Source of the DNA: Trinickia symbiotica
GTDB lineage: Bacteria; Pseudomonadota; Gammaproteobacteria; Burkholderiales; Burkholderiaceae
Direction: 5' to 3'
Length of the DNA: 64,000 bases
Assembly: GCF_002934455.1 (NCBI RefSeq)
Contig: NZ_PTIR01000002.1
Location: 124,001 to 188,000 of the forward strand
In this document: one piece after another, positions 19,358 to 27,923 of the stretch
Layout: every line of letters begins with the position of its first letter
Numbering within the stretch: position 1 is the stretch's first letter
The notes under the pieces: generated by a model
What the model saw: the letters and a program-made list of their open reading frames with translations, nothing else
The model's database searches: none
Told to the model about the DNA's origin: nothing
Program-made: the position numbers and the translations under genes

Positions 19358-19627
19358 CTACAGTTTTCGGCCTTTTCCGGCGCCCAAAGCACCGCTCGTC
19401 CTGCGCGAGCAACGGCTGTGCCCAGCAAGGTGATGCGCCGCCGCGCGAGCATGGCTTGAGGCGAGGCGGCGGCCGACGTCGGGCAACTGAGCCACCTCGG
19501 CCGGGTCCTGGAAAGTGACGATGTGCGTTTCAACGAGCCTTTCGCCGCGATCCGCCTGCCGTGCGAGACGCTTGCCCCGCGCGAAGAACTCCGCCTCGGT
19601 GCCGGTTCCTATCTGTGTTTTGCTCAT
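19358..19627 (-). pseudogene. Truncated DNA-binding-protein-like remnant
   Basis: The first ~50 residues (SKTQIGTGTEAEFFARGKRL then HIVTFQDPAEVAQL) resemble the N-terminus of a family of small winged-helix, antitoxin-like regulators. After AQL the frame becomes a low-complexity Arg/Ala/His sequence, and the expected helix-turn-helix is not found in any frame of this stretch. I read it as a remnant cut off after its N-terminus; a genuine short protein is possible. Confidence 0.4.
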
Positions 19628-19728
19628 CGTTTGCTCCGCAATGCAGTCCAGACCGGCGTGAGTACAGCAAACCTCCAGGTCGAGGTCTATCAGACGGTTC
19701 CGAATCTGATAGCGTTGCTCGGCGGCGA

Positions 19729-20502
19729 CTACAAAACATTCATCATCGCCAGCGCGGTCTCCTGCAAGTACGGGAGGACGCGCTGCGAGGCCGCTTCCAT
19801 CGTCTCTTTCCCGATTGGCATGTTCGTGCTGAGCGCGGCGACGACTTCGCCCTGCCTATTCTTGAGCGGCACGGCGATCCCGCGCACGCCGACTTGCAGT
19901 TGCTGCTCGAGGACGGCAAACCCATCGAGCCGCGCGCGGCGAATCGTCTCTCGCAAATGCGACCTGTTCGTCAACGTATAGGGGGTGAACTGCGCGAGCT
20001 CGGTGGCATTCAGCCAATCGAGTACCGCATCCTGATCGGGCTTGTGCGCGAGCAGGACGACGCCGGGCGACGCGAGCGGCGCCGGCACGCGCGCGCCGAG
20101 CACGAATCCCGTCGTCATCACGCGCGATGCGCCGTTTCGCGCGATGAAGACGAGCTCCCACTCGTCAAGCACGCTGACATAGACCGATTCTTTGAGCGTC
20201 GCGCTCAATTGCTGCAGGTAAGGCTGCACGAGGCGCGGCAGCCTCGCGGAATCGAAGTAGGACCAGCCGACTCTCAGCACGCGCGGCGTCAACCCATAGA
20301 GCTTGCCGTCGGTATAAACATAGCCAAGATGCTCGAGCGTCAGCAGATAGCGACGCGCGGCCGTTCGCGACAAGCCTGTCCGCGCACCCGCTTCAGTCGC
20401 CGTCATGCGCGGATGCTTATCGTCGAATGCCTCCAGAATGGCGAGGCCCTTTTCCAGTCCGGCGATCCAATCGCGCCGGTCGAGCGTCTCGTTCCGCTTC
20501 AT
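19729..20502 (-). CDS. IclR-family regulator of the PcaR/PobR type
   Basis: 257 residues: N-terminal winged helix (TATEAGARTGLSRTAARRYL) and C-terminal effector domain with the pattern of regulators of aromatic-acid catabolism (GVRGIAVPLKNRQGEVVAAL). It starts 10 bases after the MHS transporter gene, in the same direction, so the two are co-transcribed. It probably controls the transporter and/or the divergent HPPD-family gene in response to an aromatic or hydroaromatic acid; the effector is inferred from context. Confidence 0.88.
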   Translation of the reverse strand: MKRNETLDRRDWIAGLEKGLAILEAFDDKHPRMTATEAGARTGLSRTAARRYLLTLEHLGYVYTDGKLYGLTPRVLRVGWSYFDSARLPRLVQPYLQQLSATLKESVYVSVLDEWELVFIARNGASRVMTTGFVLGARVPAPLASPGVVLLAHKPDQDAVLDWLNATELAQFTPYTLTNRSHLRETIRRARLDGFAVLEQQLQVGVRGIAVPLKNRQGEVVAALSTNMPIGKETMEAASQRVLPYLQETALAMMNVL

Positions 20503-20512
20503 GCGGGAAACC

Positions 20513-21820
20513 TTACTCCCCGCCCCGCTTCATGAACCAGGCGACCAGCAGCGAAATCAGGCAGCCCCCCATCAAGTACGCGGCAACCGGATGCCACGAG
20601 CCGCCCGCGAAGGTAGCCAGCGCAGCCGCGATGAACGGCGTGAACCCGCCGCCGACGACGCTCGCGACCTGGTAGCCGACGCCCGCGCCGCTATAACGGT
20701 ACGACGCGCCGAAGAATTCGGTGAACATCGGCTGCTGGACGCTCACGACCATGTCGTGCGAAAAATTCGCGAGCAGCACGGCAAAGATGATGATCGGCAG
20801 AGTCGCGCGCGATTCGAGCGCGAGGAAAAACGGCACCGCCGCGAGCACCCCGATCAGCGCGCCCGTCAGATAGACGCGGCGACGCCCGAGTCGGTCTGCG
20901 AGCCAGGCAAAGCAGGGAATCGTCAAGCAACTGACCGCACCGACGATGAAGCCGATATGAAGAAACAGCTCACGCGGCAATCCAAGCTTGGTGGTCGAAT
21001 AGCTGAGCGCAAACGTCGTCACGATGTACATCGAAAACAACTCGGCAAGGCGCAACGCGATGATCAGCACGAACGCGCCGGGATGGCTGCGCAGCGCTTC
21101 GAGCACCGGCAGGCGCACCTTCTTGTGCTCACGCTCCACCTTTTGCACGAATTCTTCGGACTCCTGCATACTTGAGCGAATCCAGAGCCCAATGGCGACG
21201 AGCACGACACTGAAGAGGAACGGCAGACGCCAGCCCCACGCCTTGAACGCGGCGTTGTCCATCGATTGGCTGATGAGCGAGACGATACCCGTCGACAAAA
21301 CGAGCCCGACGCCGTAGCCGACCTGCACGCCGCTGCTGTAGAAGGCCTTTTTCCCGCTCGGGGCGCTCTCGCACGCCATCAGCGCCGCGCCGCCCCACTC
21401 CCCGCCGACCGCGAAGCCCTGAATCGCGCGCAGCGTGACGAGCATGACGGGCGCCCACCAGCCGATGCTGGCGAACGTCGGCAACGCGCCGATCAATGCC
21501 GTCGAAAGCCCCATCAGCATGACGGTCAACACGAGCATCCGCTTGCGGCCGAGGCGATCGCCGAAGTGCCCGAAGACAATGCCGCCGAGGGGCCGGAAAA
21601 GGAAGCCCACGCCGAACGTCGCGAAAGCCGCGAGAACACCCATCGCCGGGCCGACGCTCGGGAAGAACGCCGAGTTGAAGACTAGCGCGGCGACGATGCC
21701 GTACAACAGAAAGTCGTACCAATCGACGACGGCACCGACAAAGCTGCCGAGCGCGGCCTTGCGGGCGCGACTCGGCGCGACGGCGCCGGACTTGCCGGCG
21801 GTTGGTGCAGCTGGAATCAT
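20513..21820 (-). CDS. MHS-family metabolite:H+ symporter, shikimate-transporter-like
   Basis: A 12-TM major facilitator of 435 residues. Family signatures include VVDWYDFLLYG in TM1, FGHFGDRLGRK in the TM2-3 loop, GFAVGGEWGGAALM and FAWLADRLGRRR. This is the layout of ShiA and related dicarboxylate/hydroaromatic symporters. It lies next to quinate/shikimate catabolic genes, so shikimate, dehydroshikimate or quinate uptake is the likely role. Start ATG 21820 is preceded by GGAGACG. Confidence 0.88.
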   Translation of the reverse strand: MIPAAPTAGKSGAVAPSRARKAALGSFVGAVVDWYDFLLYGIVAALVFNSAFFPSVGPAMGVLAAFATFGVGFLFRPLGGIVFGHFGDRLGRKRMLVLTVMLMGLSTALIGALPTFASIGWWAPVMLVTLRAIQGFAVGGEWGGAALMACESAPSGKKAFYSSGVQVGYGVGLVLSTGIVSLISQSMDNAAFKAWGWRLPFLFSVVLVAIGLWIRSSMQESEEFVQKVEREHKKVRLPVLEALRSHPGAFVLIIALRLAELFSMYIVTTFALSYSTTKLGLPRELFLHIGFIVGAVSCLTIPCFAWLADRLGRRRVYLTGALIGVLAAVPFFLALESRATLPIIIFAVLLANFSHDMVVSVQQPMFTEFFGASYRYSGAGVGYQVASVVGGGFTPFIAAALATFAGGSWHPVAAYLMGGCLISLLVAWFMKRGGE

Positions 21821-22214
21821 GAGGCGTCTCCGGATTGTTCGAGTGGCCGTCGTTGAAAGCGGCGACGGCGAAAAGCGCGGTCCGCATCCCTGGTCTTTCG
21901 GGGCGGATCGGTTACGATTGGTTCGCCCCGCGACGGTTGCTCGGAGAATAAGCGGCCCGCGACTTTAGCACAATGAATCGCCCGACCACCTGGACCGAGG
22001 ATCGCACATCCGCGTGCGTTAATCGAACGCTCTCGGGGTTAGCACTAACGGATGGGAAGCTTCAAAGACTGACGTATGCGCAACACCGTGGCTCGCAACG
22101 ATGTACTGAACGGTTAAAATTGCGCCGAGGCGCTTCGAATGCGCATCGGTAAGGTAAATCGACACGCCGGGCGACGCGGCGTATGACCGCCCGCCCGCTC
22201 CCGGAGAGAGACTC
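21821..22214. promoter_or_regulatory. Divergent promoter region with GTTAG-CA-CTAAC dyad
   Basis: This region between the MHS-transporter operon (minus) and the HPPD-family gene (plus) must hold both promoters. GTTAGCACTAAC at 22038-22049 is an inverted repeat with 5-bp arms and could bind the IclR or TetR regulator of the cluster. No other element is clear. Confidence 0.4.
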
Positions 22215-22277
22215 ATGAACGGCCCGCATGCTCACGTTTGTTCGCTGACCGCTCGCCCAAGGCGATGGGAGGCATGA
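22215..22277 (+). CDS. Possible 20-codon leader ORF of the HPPD-family gene
   Basis: An ATG preceded by GGAGAGAGACTC opens a 20-residue frame (MNGPHAHVCSLTARPRRWEA). Its TGA shares bases with the ATG of the downstream dioxygenase (TGATG). The good ribosome-binding site and stop/start overlap point to translational coupling or a regulatory leader. It does not continue the HPPD protein in another frame. Confidence 0.45.
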   Translation: MNGPHAHVCSLTARPRRWEA

Positions 22278-23389
22278 TGATCGACGACTTTTCGAATGCA
22301 GCGTCGTCCAGCGCCGACGCCGATGCGAACGCCAATCCGCTCGGCACCGCCGGACTCGAATTCGTGGAGTTCGCCGCACCCTCCCCCGACGCCCTCGCGC
22401 GCCGCTTCGAGCAGCTCGGCTTTCACGCGGCGGCACGTCACGTCAGCAAGGCCGTCACCCTCTACCGCCAGGGGAATATGAACTTCCTGATCAACGCGGA
22501 ACCCGATTCGTTCGCGTCGCGCTACGCCGAGGAATACGGCGTCGGCATCTGCGCGATCGGCATTCGCGTCGACAATGCGCAACGCGCGTTCGAACGAACG
22601 ACGGAGCTCGGTGCCTGGGCGTTCGAGGGCGAACGAGTCGGTCAATCGGAGCTCGTCATACCGGCCATCCAAGGCATTGGCAACTCGCACATCTATTTCG
22701 TCGATCGCTGGCGTGGTCGCGGCGGCGCGACCGGAGACGAGACGATCTTCGATGTCGACTTCCGCCCCATCGGAGCGCCGCCAACCGGCGCCGAGACGAG
22801 GGGCGGCGTCGGCTTGACGGAAGTCGACCACTTCACGCAAATGGTCGGTGCCGGCCGCATCGGCGAATGGCTCGATTTCTACCAAGAGCTGCTGGGCTTT
22901 CGCGAAATTCGCACGTTGCATGCGGACTGGCACCTGTCAGCCGATTCCCGCGTCGTTCAATCGCCTTGCGGCGGCATCACAATTCCGCTCTACGAAGAGG
23001 GCACGCCGCGCACGCGGCTGCTTCACGAATATCTGCCCGACCATCCCGGCGAGGGCGTCCAGCATATCGCGCTTGCGAGTCGCGACATCATCGCGTGTGT
23101 CGACGCGCTAAGAGCGAACGGACTGGAGTTCCTGAGCCCCCCGGCGCGCTATTACGACGAGATCGACGAGCGTTTGCCGGGGCATGGGCTCGATATCGAA
23201 GCGCTGCGACGCCGCAACATCCTCGTCGACGGAGAGATCGATGCTGACGGCACGCCGCGCTTGTTTCTGCAGACGTTCGTCAGGCGCGCGCCGACGGAAA
23301 CCTTCTTCGAAATCGTCGAGCGGCGCGGGCACCACGGATTCGGGGAAGGAAATCTGCAGGCGCTCGAGCGTGCGCGCTTGCCGCGATGA
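22277..23389 (+). CDS. 4-hydroxyphenylpyruvate dioxygenase-family protein
   Basis: 370 residues, close to the bacterial HPPD length. The iron ligands are in place as His185 (EVDHFTQ), His263 (GVQHIAL) and Glu345 (FFEIVER), with the usual spacing, and the C-terminus has GHHGFGEGNLQALE. HPPD makes homogentisate from 4-hydroxyphenylpyruvate. In this cluster a related point is that QuiC-type dehydroshikimate dehydratases carry an HPPD-like C-terminal half. This protein looks like a complete catalytic HPPD rather than that degenerate half. Start ATG 22277 has GGGAGG upstream; ATG 22265 and 22274 are alternatives. Confidence 0.85.
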   Translation: MIDDFSNAASSSADADANANPLGTAGLEFVEFAAPSPDALARRFEQLGFHAAARHVSKAVTLYRQGNMNFLINAEPDSFASRYAEEYGVGICAIGIRVDNAQRAFERTTELGAWAFEGERVGQSELVIPAIQGIGNSHIYFVDRWRGRGGATGDETIFDVDFRPIGAPPTGAETRGGVGLTEVDHFTQMVGAGRIGEWLDFYQELLGFREIRTLHADWHLSADSRVVQSPCGGITIPLYEEGTPRTRLLHEYLPDHPGEGVQHIALASRDIIACVDALRANGLEFLSPPARYYDEIDERLPGHGLDIEALRRRNILVDGEIDADGTPRLFLQTFVRRAPTETFFEIVERRGHHGFGEGNLQALERARLPR

Positions 23390-23487
23390 GAGGCAGTGCG
23401 GCGCGACGCACGCCAAAGCTAGCGTTCAGCATCGGCGTGATAGAACCCCATGCTAGAATGCCCCGTCATAGCCGCACACGCCCTGAA

Positions 23488-24168
23488 ATGAAGAAGGCAT
23501 CACCAAAGGCAGCCCTGCCCGACGGCAACGACCTCCCCTCTGAAGCCCGGCGCAAATACGATCCCGAAGAAACGAAGCGCAACATCCTCGACGTCGCGAC
23601 GCAGGAATTCTCGGCGATGGGACTCGCCGGCGCGCGCGTCGATGCAATCGCCGAGCGCACGAACACGACGAAGCGGATGCTGTACTACTACTTCGAGAGC
23701 AAGGAGGGGCTTTACGAGGCCGTGCTCGAAAAGGTCTACGGCGATATTCGGACCCTCGAGCAGGCGCTCAATATCGAGGAGCTCGAGCCGGTCGAAGGGA
23801 TGCGCCGGCTCGTCGAGTTCACGTTCGACTATCACGACAAGCACCGCGACTTCGTGCGCCTCATCGCGATCGAGAATGTTCACAGCGCGAAGTACATCGC
23901 ACAGCTGAAGGCTTTCAAGAGCCGCAACGTCAGCATCGTCACCACGATCGAAGACTTGCTTGCGCGCGGCGTCGCAGCGGGCGCGTTTCGCGCCGATATC
24001 GATGCGATCGATCTGCATCTGCTGATCAGCTCTTTTTGCTTTCACCGCATCTCGAACCGCTACACGTTCGGCGCGGCGTTCGGCCGTGACCCGTCGCATG
24101 CGCGTCTGCGCAGCCGCCATCGCGAGATGATCGTGGACGCCGTGTTGCGCTTCGTTTCCAAGCCTTAG
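23488..24168 (+). CDS. TetR-family regulator
   Basis: About 226 residues with an N-terminal helix-turn-helix (NILDVATQEFSAMGLAGARV, then AERTNTTKRMLYYYFESKEG) and a ligand-binding C-terminal domain. The start is uncertain (ATG 23488 or 23458; a TAGAAT -10-like box just before 23458 favours the shorter form). It lies 98 bases after the dioxygenase gene and converges on the ACS transporter. It resembles TetR regulators next to quinate/shikimate genes, and the CTAG-centred dyad at 26660 is a candidate site for it. Confidence 0.88.
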   Translation: MKKASPKAALPDGNDLPSEARRKYDPEETKRNILDVATQEFSAMGLAGARVDAIAERTNTTKRMLYYYFESKEGLYEAVLEKVYGDIRTLEQALNIEELEPVEGMRRLVEFTFDYHDKHRDFVRLIAIENVHSAKYIAQLKAFKSRNVSIVTTIEDLLARGVAAGAFRADIDAIDLHLLISSFCFHRISNRYTFGAAFGRDPSHARLRSRHREMIVDAVLRFVSKP

Positions 24169-24173
24169 AAACA

Positions 24174-24205
24174 AAAACGGCGCCAGTTCAAAATGGCGCC
24201 GTTTT
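24174..24205. terminator. Bidirectional intrinsic terminator
   Basis: Perfect 12-bp arms AAAACGGCGCCA / TGGCGCCGTTTT with an 8-base loop. A-run and T-run on either side allow function in both directions, between the convergent TetR and transporter genes. Confidence 0.93.
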
Positions 24206-24230
24206 GTGTTCCACCGTCAGTTTCGGATCT

Positions 24231-25586
24231 TCATGACTCGAGCCTGATGCGCTTGATGTCACCCACGACGAATATGTAGGCGAGCGCGCCAATCAGCGCA
24301 ACGACGCCGATGAAGATCAGCGCGCCGACGAACGATCCGGTCGCGGCGACGACGAAGCCGACCACGAGCGGCGTCACGATGCCAGCGAGATTCGCCGCGA
24401 AGTTGAAGATGCCGCCCGTCAGTCCGAGCAGACCTTCCGGTGCGATATCGGAAACGAGCGTCCACCCGAGCGCGGCCATGCCCTGCGCAAAGAAGGCGAG
24501 CGACATGATCGCGATCACCACCGTATCGCTCTTCACGTAGTTCGCGAGCACGATCGTCGACGCGAGCAGCAGCCCCGCGATGATCGGCAGCTTGCGCGCA
24601 ACGTTGGCCGATTTGCCGCGACGAAGCAGCGAATCGGAAAGCCAACCGCCGAACATCACACCGACCGACGCCGCGATAAACGGCAGAATCGCGAAAAATC
24701 CAATCTTGAGCCAGCCCATGTGCCGCTCGGTAGCCAGGTAGGTCGGGAACCAAGTCAGAAAGAAAACGAGCGTTGAATTGCCGGCGAACTGGCCAAGACA
24801 GATGCCCGCCAGTTGACGTTGCTTGAGCAGCCGCCCGACCGTTCGCCACGAAAAGCGATTGGCACCCTTGGCCGCCGCACCGCTATCGTGGCGCGTCAGG
24901 CCGCCGCCCGCCTCGATGTATTCGAGTTCCGCCTGGTTGGCGCGCGGATGCTCATGCGGCTCGCGATAGAGCCACCACCAAACGGCGGCGAACACGACAC
25001 CCGCGATGCCGACGACGAAAAACAACGTGCGCCACCCATACGCCCCCATCAGGGCGAACAGCACCGGGCTGAAAAACGCAAGCCCGATGTATTCGCCGAC
25101 GGTATAAGTGCCCGTTGCGAGCGCGCGCTCGCGCTGCGGGAACCAGGTCGCCACGACACGACTGTTCGTCGGAAAACACGGGGATTCGGATACGCCGAGC
25201 CCGAACCGGAACGCGAGCAGCGCGCCGACGCCATGCACGAGCCCTTGAGCCAGCGTGCAAAGCGACCAGAACGTCATCGCGAGGTAGTAGGTCAGCTTGC
25301 TGCCGAAGCGGTCGAGAAACAGACCGCCTGGAATCTGGGCAGCGGCATACGTCCACGAAAACGCCGAGAAGACGATGCCCATCACGGCCGCGCCGATGCC
25401 GAGCTCTTTCGTCAGCTGCGGCGCGGCGATGCCGAGAACCGTCCGGTCCAGATAGTTGATCATCGTGCCGATCGCGAGCAGCGCGAGAATCCGATAGCGC
25501 GCCGACGATCGGCGCATCGCGCCGGCAGCGGCGCCCGCCGAGGCGTACCCCTCGTTTGCCAGTCCTGACGAAATGGGTTTTTGCAT
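24231..25586 (-). CDS. ACS-family MFS transporter (organic acid / hydroaromatic)
   Basis: A 12-TM protein of 451 residues of the anion:cation symporter family: MINYLDRTVLGIAAP in TM1, GLFLDRFGSKLTYY, and GVSESPCFPTNSRVVATWFP after TM4. The start is ATG 25586 with AGGAG upstream. It follows the shikimate/quinate dehydrogenase gene by 57 bases in the same direction, so it is probably the quinate or shikimate importer of that operon; the substrate is inferred. Confidence 0.87.
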   Translation of the reverse strand: MQKPISSGLANEGYASAGAAAGAMRRSSARYRILALLAIGTMINYLDRTVLGIAAPQLTKELGIGAAVMGIVFSAFSWTYAAAQIPGGLFLDRFGSKLTYYLAMTFWSLCTLAQGLVHGVGALLAFRFGLGVSESPCFPTNSRVVATWFPQRERALATGTYTVGEYIGLAFFSPVLFALMGAYGWRTLFFVVGIAGVVFAAVWWWLYREPHEHPRANQAELEYIEAGGGLTRHDSGAAAKGANRFSWRTVGRLLKQRQLAGICLGQFAGNSTLVFFLTWFPTYLATERHMGWLKIGFFAILPFIAASVGVMFGGWLSDSLLRRGKSANVARKLPIIAGLLLASTIVLANYVKSDTVVIAIMSLAFFAQGMAALGWTLVSDIAPEGLLGLTGGIFNFAANLAGIVTPLVVGFVVAATGSFVGALIFIGVVALIGALAYIFVVGDIKRIRLES

Positions 25587-25643
25587 CACTTGTCTCCTAA
25601 TCTGTCCACTCTTCTCTTATCGTCGAAAGTCGAAAGCGCGCGC

Positions 25644-26516
25644 TCAACGCACGAGCGTCTGAAAGTGCGTGTACATGCGCTCGGCGTCGGGCGCGATCCC
25701 CGTAAACAACTCGAATGCCCCGGCTGCCTGATAGACGGCCATGCCGCCGCCGTCGAGCGTGCGGCAACCGCGCGCCCGGGCCGCTTTCAGCAACTCCGTC
25801 TCGATCGGAAAGTAGACGACGTCGGCCACCCAAAGGCGCTGATGCAACAACTCGGCCGGCAGCGGCAGGCCCGGGTGCTTGGCCATTCCAGTCGGCGTTG
25901 CATGAATGAGGCCGTCCGCCGCGGCGAGCGCGTCGGACAACGCCTGCGGGGAACCGTTGCCCGCGCTGACACGGGCCGACGCAAAGCGTGCCTGCAACGC
26001 AGCGGCCAGCGATTGTGCTCGTGCGGGGTCGACATCGAAAAGCGTCAGTTCGCGGGCACCCATCGTCAACGCGGCGTGGGCGACCGCGGCGCCGGCACCG
26101 CCCGCGCCAAGCTGGACGACCCGCCCGAGCTCGGCGTCCGGCAAGCCGCGCTCGAACGCGCGCTTGAATCCTGACCAGTCCGTGTTATGTCCGATCCGCC
26201 GCCCATCCTTGAGCTGCACCGTATTGACGGCACCGAGCGCGCGCGCGTCGTCGGACAACTCGTCCAGCAGCGGGATGACGGCTTGCTTGCACGGATGCGT
26301 GATATTGAGGCCGTCGAAGCCCATCCACTCCGCCGCGGCCAGCAGCTTGGGCAGCGTCGGCGCATCGCGCCAAAGCGTTTCGAGGTCGACGCGGCGATAC
26401 ACATACCCGATGCCCAGTTGCCGTGCCTCCTCTTCATGCATCGCGGGGGACAACGATCCGCCGATGCCCCCACCGATCAACCCAACTAGAAACGAGCGCT
26501 CGAATGTTTTATGCAC
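25644..26516 (-). CDS. Shikimate/quinate dehydrogenase (catabolic AroE paralogue)
   Basis: 290 residues. The substrate-binding motif is GGSLSPAMHE, the catalytic Lys lies in NITHPCKQA, HNTDWSGF carries the conserved Asp, and the nucleotide-binding loop is GAGGAGAAVAHA. It interconverts shikimate or quinate with the 3-dehydro acids. Start GTG 26516 has GGAG seven bases upstream. Its position in an operon with a transporter, divergent from dehydroshikimate dehydratase, indicates a catabolic role rather than aromatic amino-acid synthesis. Confidence 0.9.
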   Translation of the reverse strand: MHKTFERSFLVGLIGGGIGGSLSPAMHEEEARQLGIGYVYRRVDLETLWRDAPTLPKLLAAAEWMGFDGLNITHPCKQAVIPLLDELSDDARALGAVNTVQLKDGRRIGHNTDWSGFKRAFERGLPDAELGRVVQLGAGGAGAAVAHAALTMGARELTLFDVDPARAQSLAAALQARFASARVSAGNGSPQALSDALAAADGLIHATPTGMAKHPGLPLPAELLHQRLWVADVVYFPIETELLKAARARGCRTLDGGGMAVYQAAGAFELFTGIAPDAERMYTHFQTLVR

Positions 26517-26659
26517 ATGAAGCTCCAGAAGCCATGATCATCGTTCGCTGATCGCACGCGTCACCCCGACGGCGACATCGAGGCACACGGCGTGCGGCGA
26601 TCGGGACTGAGTTTCGCGCATTCCCGCTCGTTTGTCGTTTGGGGTTTATACGAATTTGT

Positions 26660-26673
26660 ACCATCTAGTTAGT
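26660..26673. promoter_or_regulatory. Candidate operator in divergent quinate promoter
   Basis: ACCATCTAGTTAGT is an imperfect dyad centred on CTAG, between the dehydrogenase (minus) and dehydratase (plus) genes. CTAGTTAG-type half sites are common for TetR regulators, so the TetR protein encoded nearby may bind here. This is inference. Confidence 0.4.
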
Positions 26674-26805
26674 CCGTAGAATCGGCTACAATCTTCCAGC
26701 CGACATTGGGATCGGCGCCCCGTTGTCATGTAATCAACTCGTACATTCTTGCTTGGCTCGCCACTTGGTGACGAGCGACGTGACCGCCCCTCTCGGAGTA
26801 TCTTC

Positions 26806-27681
26806 ATGAAACGTTCGATCGCCACGGTGTCCGTCAGCGGCACGCTCGTCGAGAAGCTGAATGCGATCCGGCAAGCCGGGTTTGACGGCGCCGAAATATT
26901 CGACGACGATCTGCGCTCAGCGAAAGAGTCCCCGGCCGACGTCCGGCGCATCGCGGCGGATCTCGGCCTCGAGCTCGTGCTTTATCAGCCGTTTCGCGAT
27001 TTCGAGGGCGTCAGCGCCGAGCGCCTCGCTCACAATCTCGAGCGTGCGCAGCGTACGTTCGACGTCATGCATGAGCTGGGCATCGACCGCTTGCTCCTTT
27101 GCAGTAATGTGTCGAGCGATGCGATAGGCGACGATTCGCTCATCGGCGATCAACTCGGCACCCTCGCGCGCGCGGCACGGGCCTCCGGCATCGTCGTGGG
27201 CTATGAAGCGCTCGCCTGGGGCCGCCACGTCAATCGTCACGGCCATGCCTGGCGCATCGTGCAAGCCGTCGGCGATTCGAACTTGGGGCTCGCCCTCGAT
27301 AGTTTCCACACCTTTTCCCGCGGCGACTCCGCCGACGACATCGCGTCGATTCCCGGCGAGCGAATCGCTTTCGTCCAGCTCGCCGACGCCCCGACGCTCG
27401 CGCTCGACGTGCTCGAATGGAGCCGGCATCACCGCTGCTTTCCTGGGCACGGCGATTTCGACATGGTCGGGTTTACGGCCCGTGTGATCGAATCGGGCTA
27501 TTCGGGCCCGCTCTCGCTCGAGATCTTCAATGATGCGTATCGTGCCGCACCGCCCGCGGGCGTGGCCCGAGACGGCTATTGCTCGCTGCTCGAGCTCGAG
27601 GAGCGCGCCCGGTCGCTGCTCGCCGCCGAATCGACGTCGCGCTCGGCGCGGCCGGCTCCGAGTCATGTAACGCGCGGATGA
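26806..27681 (+). CDS. quiC: 3-dehydroshikimate dehydratase (QuiC/QsuB N-terminal type)
   Basis: Converts 3-dehydroshikimate to protocatechuate. The 291-residue TIM-barrel protein closely resembles the N-terminal half of QuiC1/QsuB: RSIATVSVSGTL start, YQPFRDFEGV, and metal ligands in GYEALAWGRHVN (Glu), LALDSFHTFSRG (Asp), FVQLADAP (Gln) and LSLEIFNDA (Glu). The HPPD-like C-terminal half of QuiC1 is absent, so this is a single-domain form. ATG 26806 has GGAG eight bases upstream. It is divergent from the shikimate/quinate dehydrogenase. Confidence 0.92.
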   Translation: MKRSIATVSVSGTLVEKLNAIRQAGFDGAEIFDDDLRSAKESPADVRRIAADLGLELVLYQPFRDFEGVSAERLAHNLERAQRTFDVMHELGIDRLLLCSNVSSDAIGDDSLIGDQLGTLARAARASGIVVGYEALAWGRHVNRHGHAWRIVQAVGDSNLGLALDSFHTFSRGDSADDIASIPGERIAFVQLADAPTLALDVLEWSRHHRCFPGHGDFDMVGFTARVIESGYSGPLSLEIFNDAYRAAPPAGVARDGYCSLLELEERARSLLAAESTSRSARPAPSHVTRG

Positions 27682-27923
27682 AAGCGGGAGCCCACGCAAG
27701 GTTCGCTTCTCATTCGCCACGCTAGACCGACATCTCTCGAAAGGCACGGGAGATCTATCACAACGCCTTACGCAAACATTAGAACCGCCAGTTTCGGACA
27801 AGCCGATCGTTTTAGTTGTTTTCGACCGTTTAATCAGTATGCTTTCCGTCGAGTAATCGGCGGCAACTGCGGTGCACCGGTCCCCGCAGAGCTAAAACAG
27901 TCAATGGCTAAGCAGGTCTAATC

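Noticed and set aside
19381-19500. A simple frameshift restoring the missing half of the remnant at 19358
   Set aside because: Translating the other two frames on that strand gave no helix-turn-helix-like continuation.
22238-22276. TTG 22238 as HPPD-family start
   Set aside because: It has no ribosome-binding site, whereas GGGAGG directly precedes the ATG cluster at 22274-22277.
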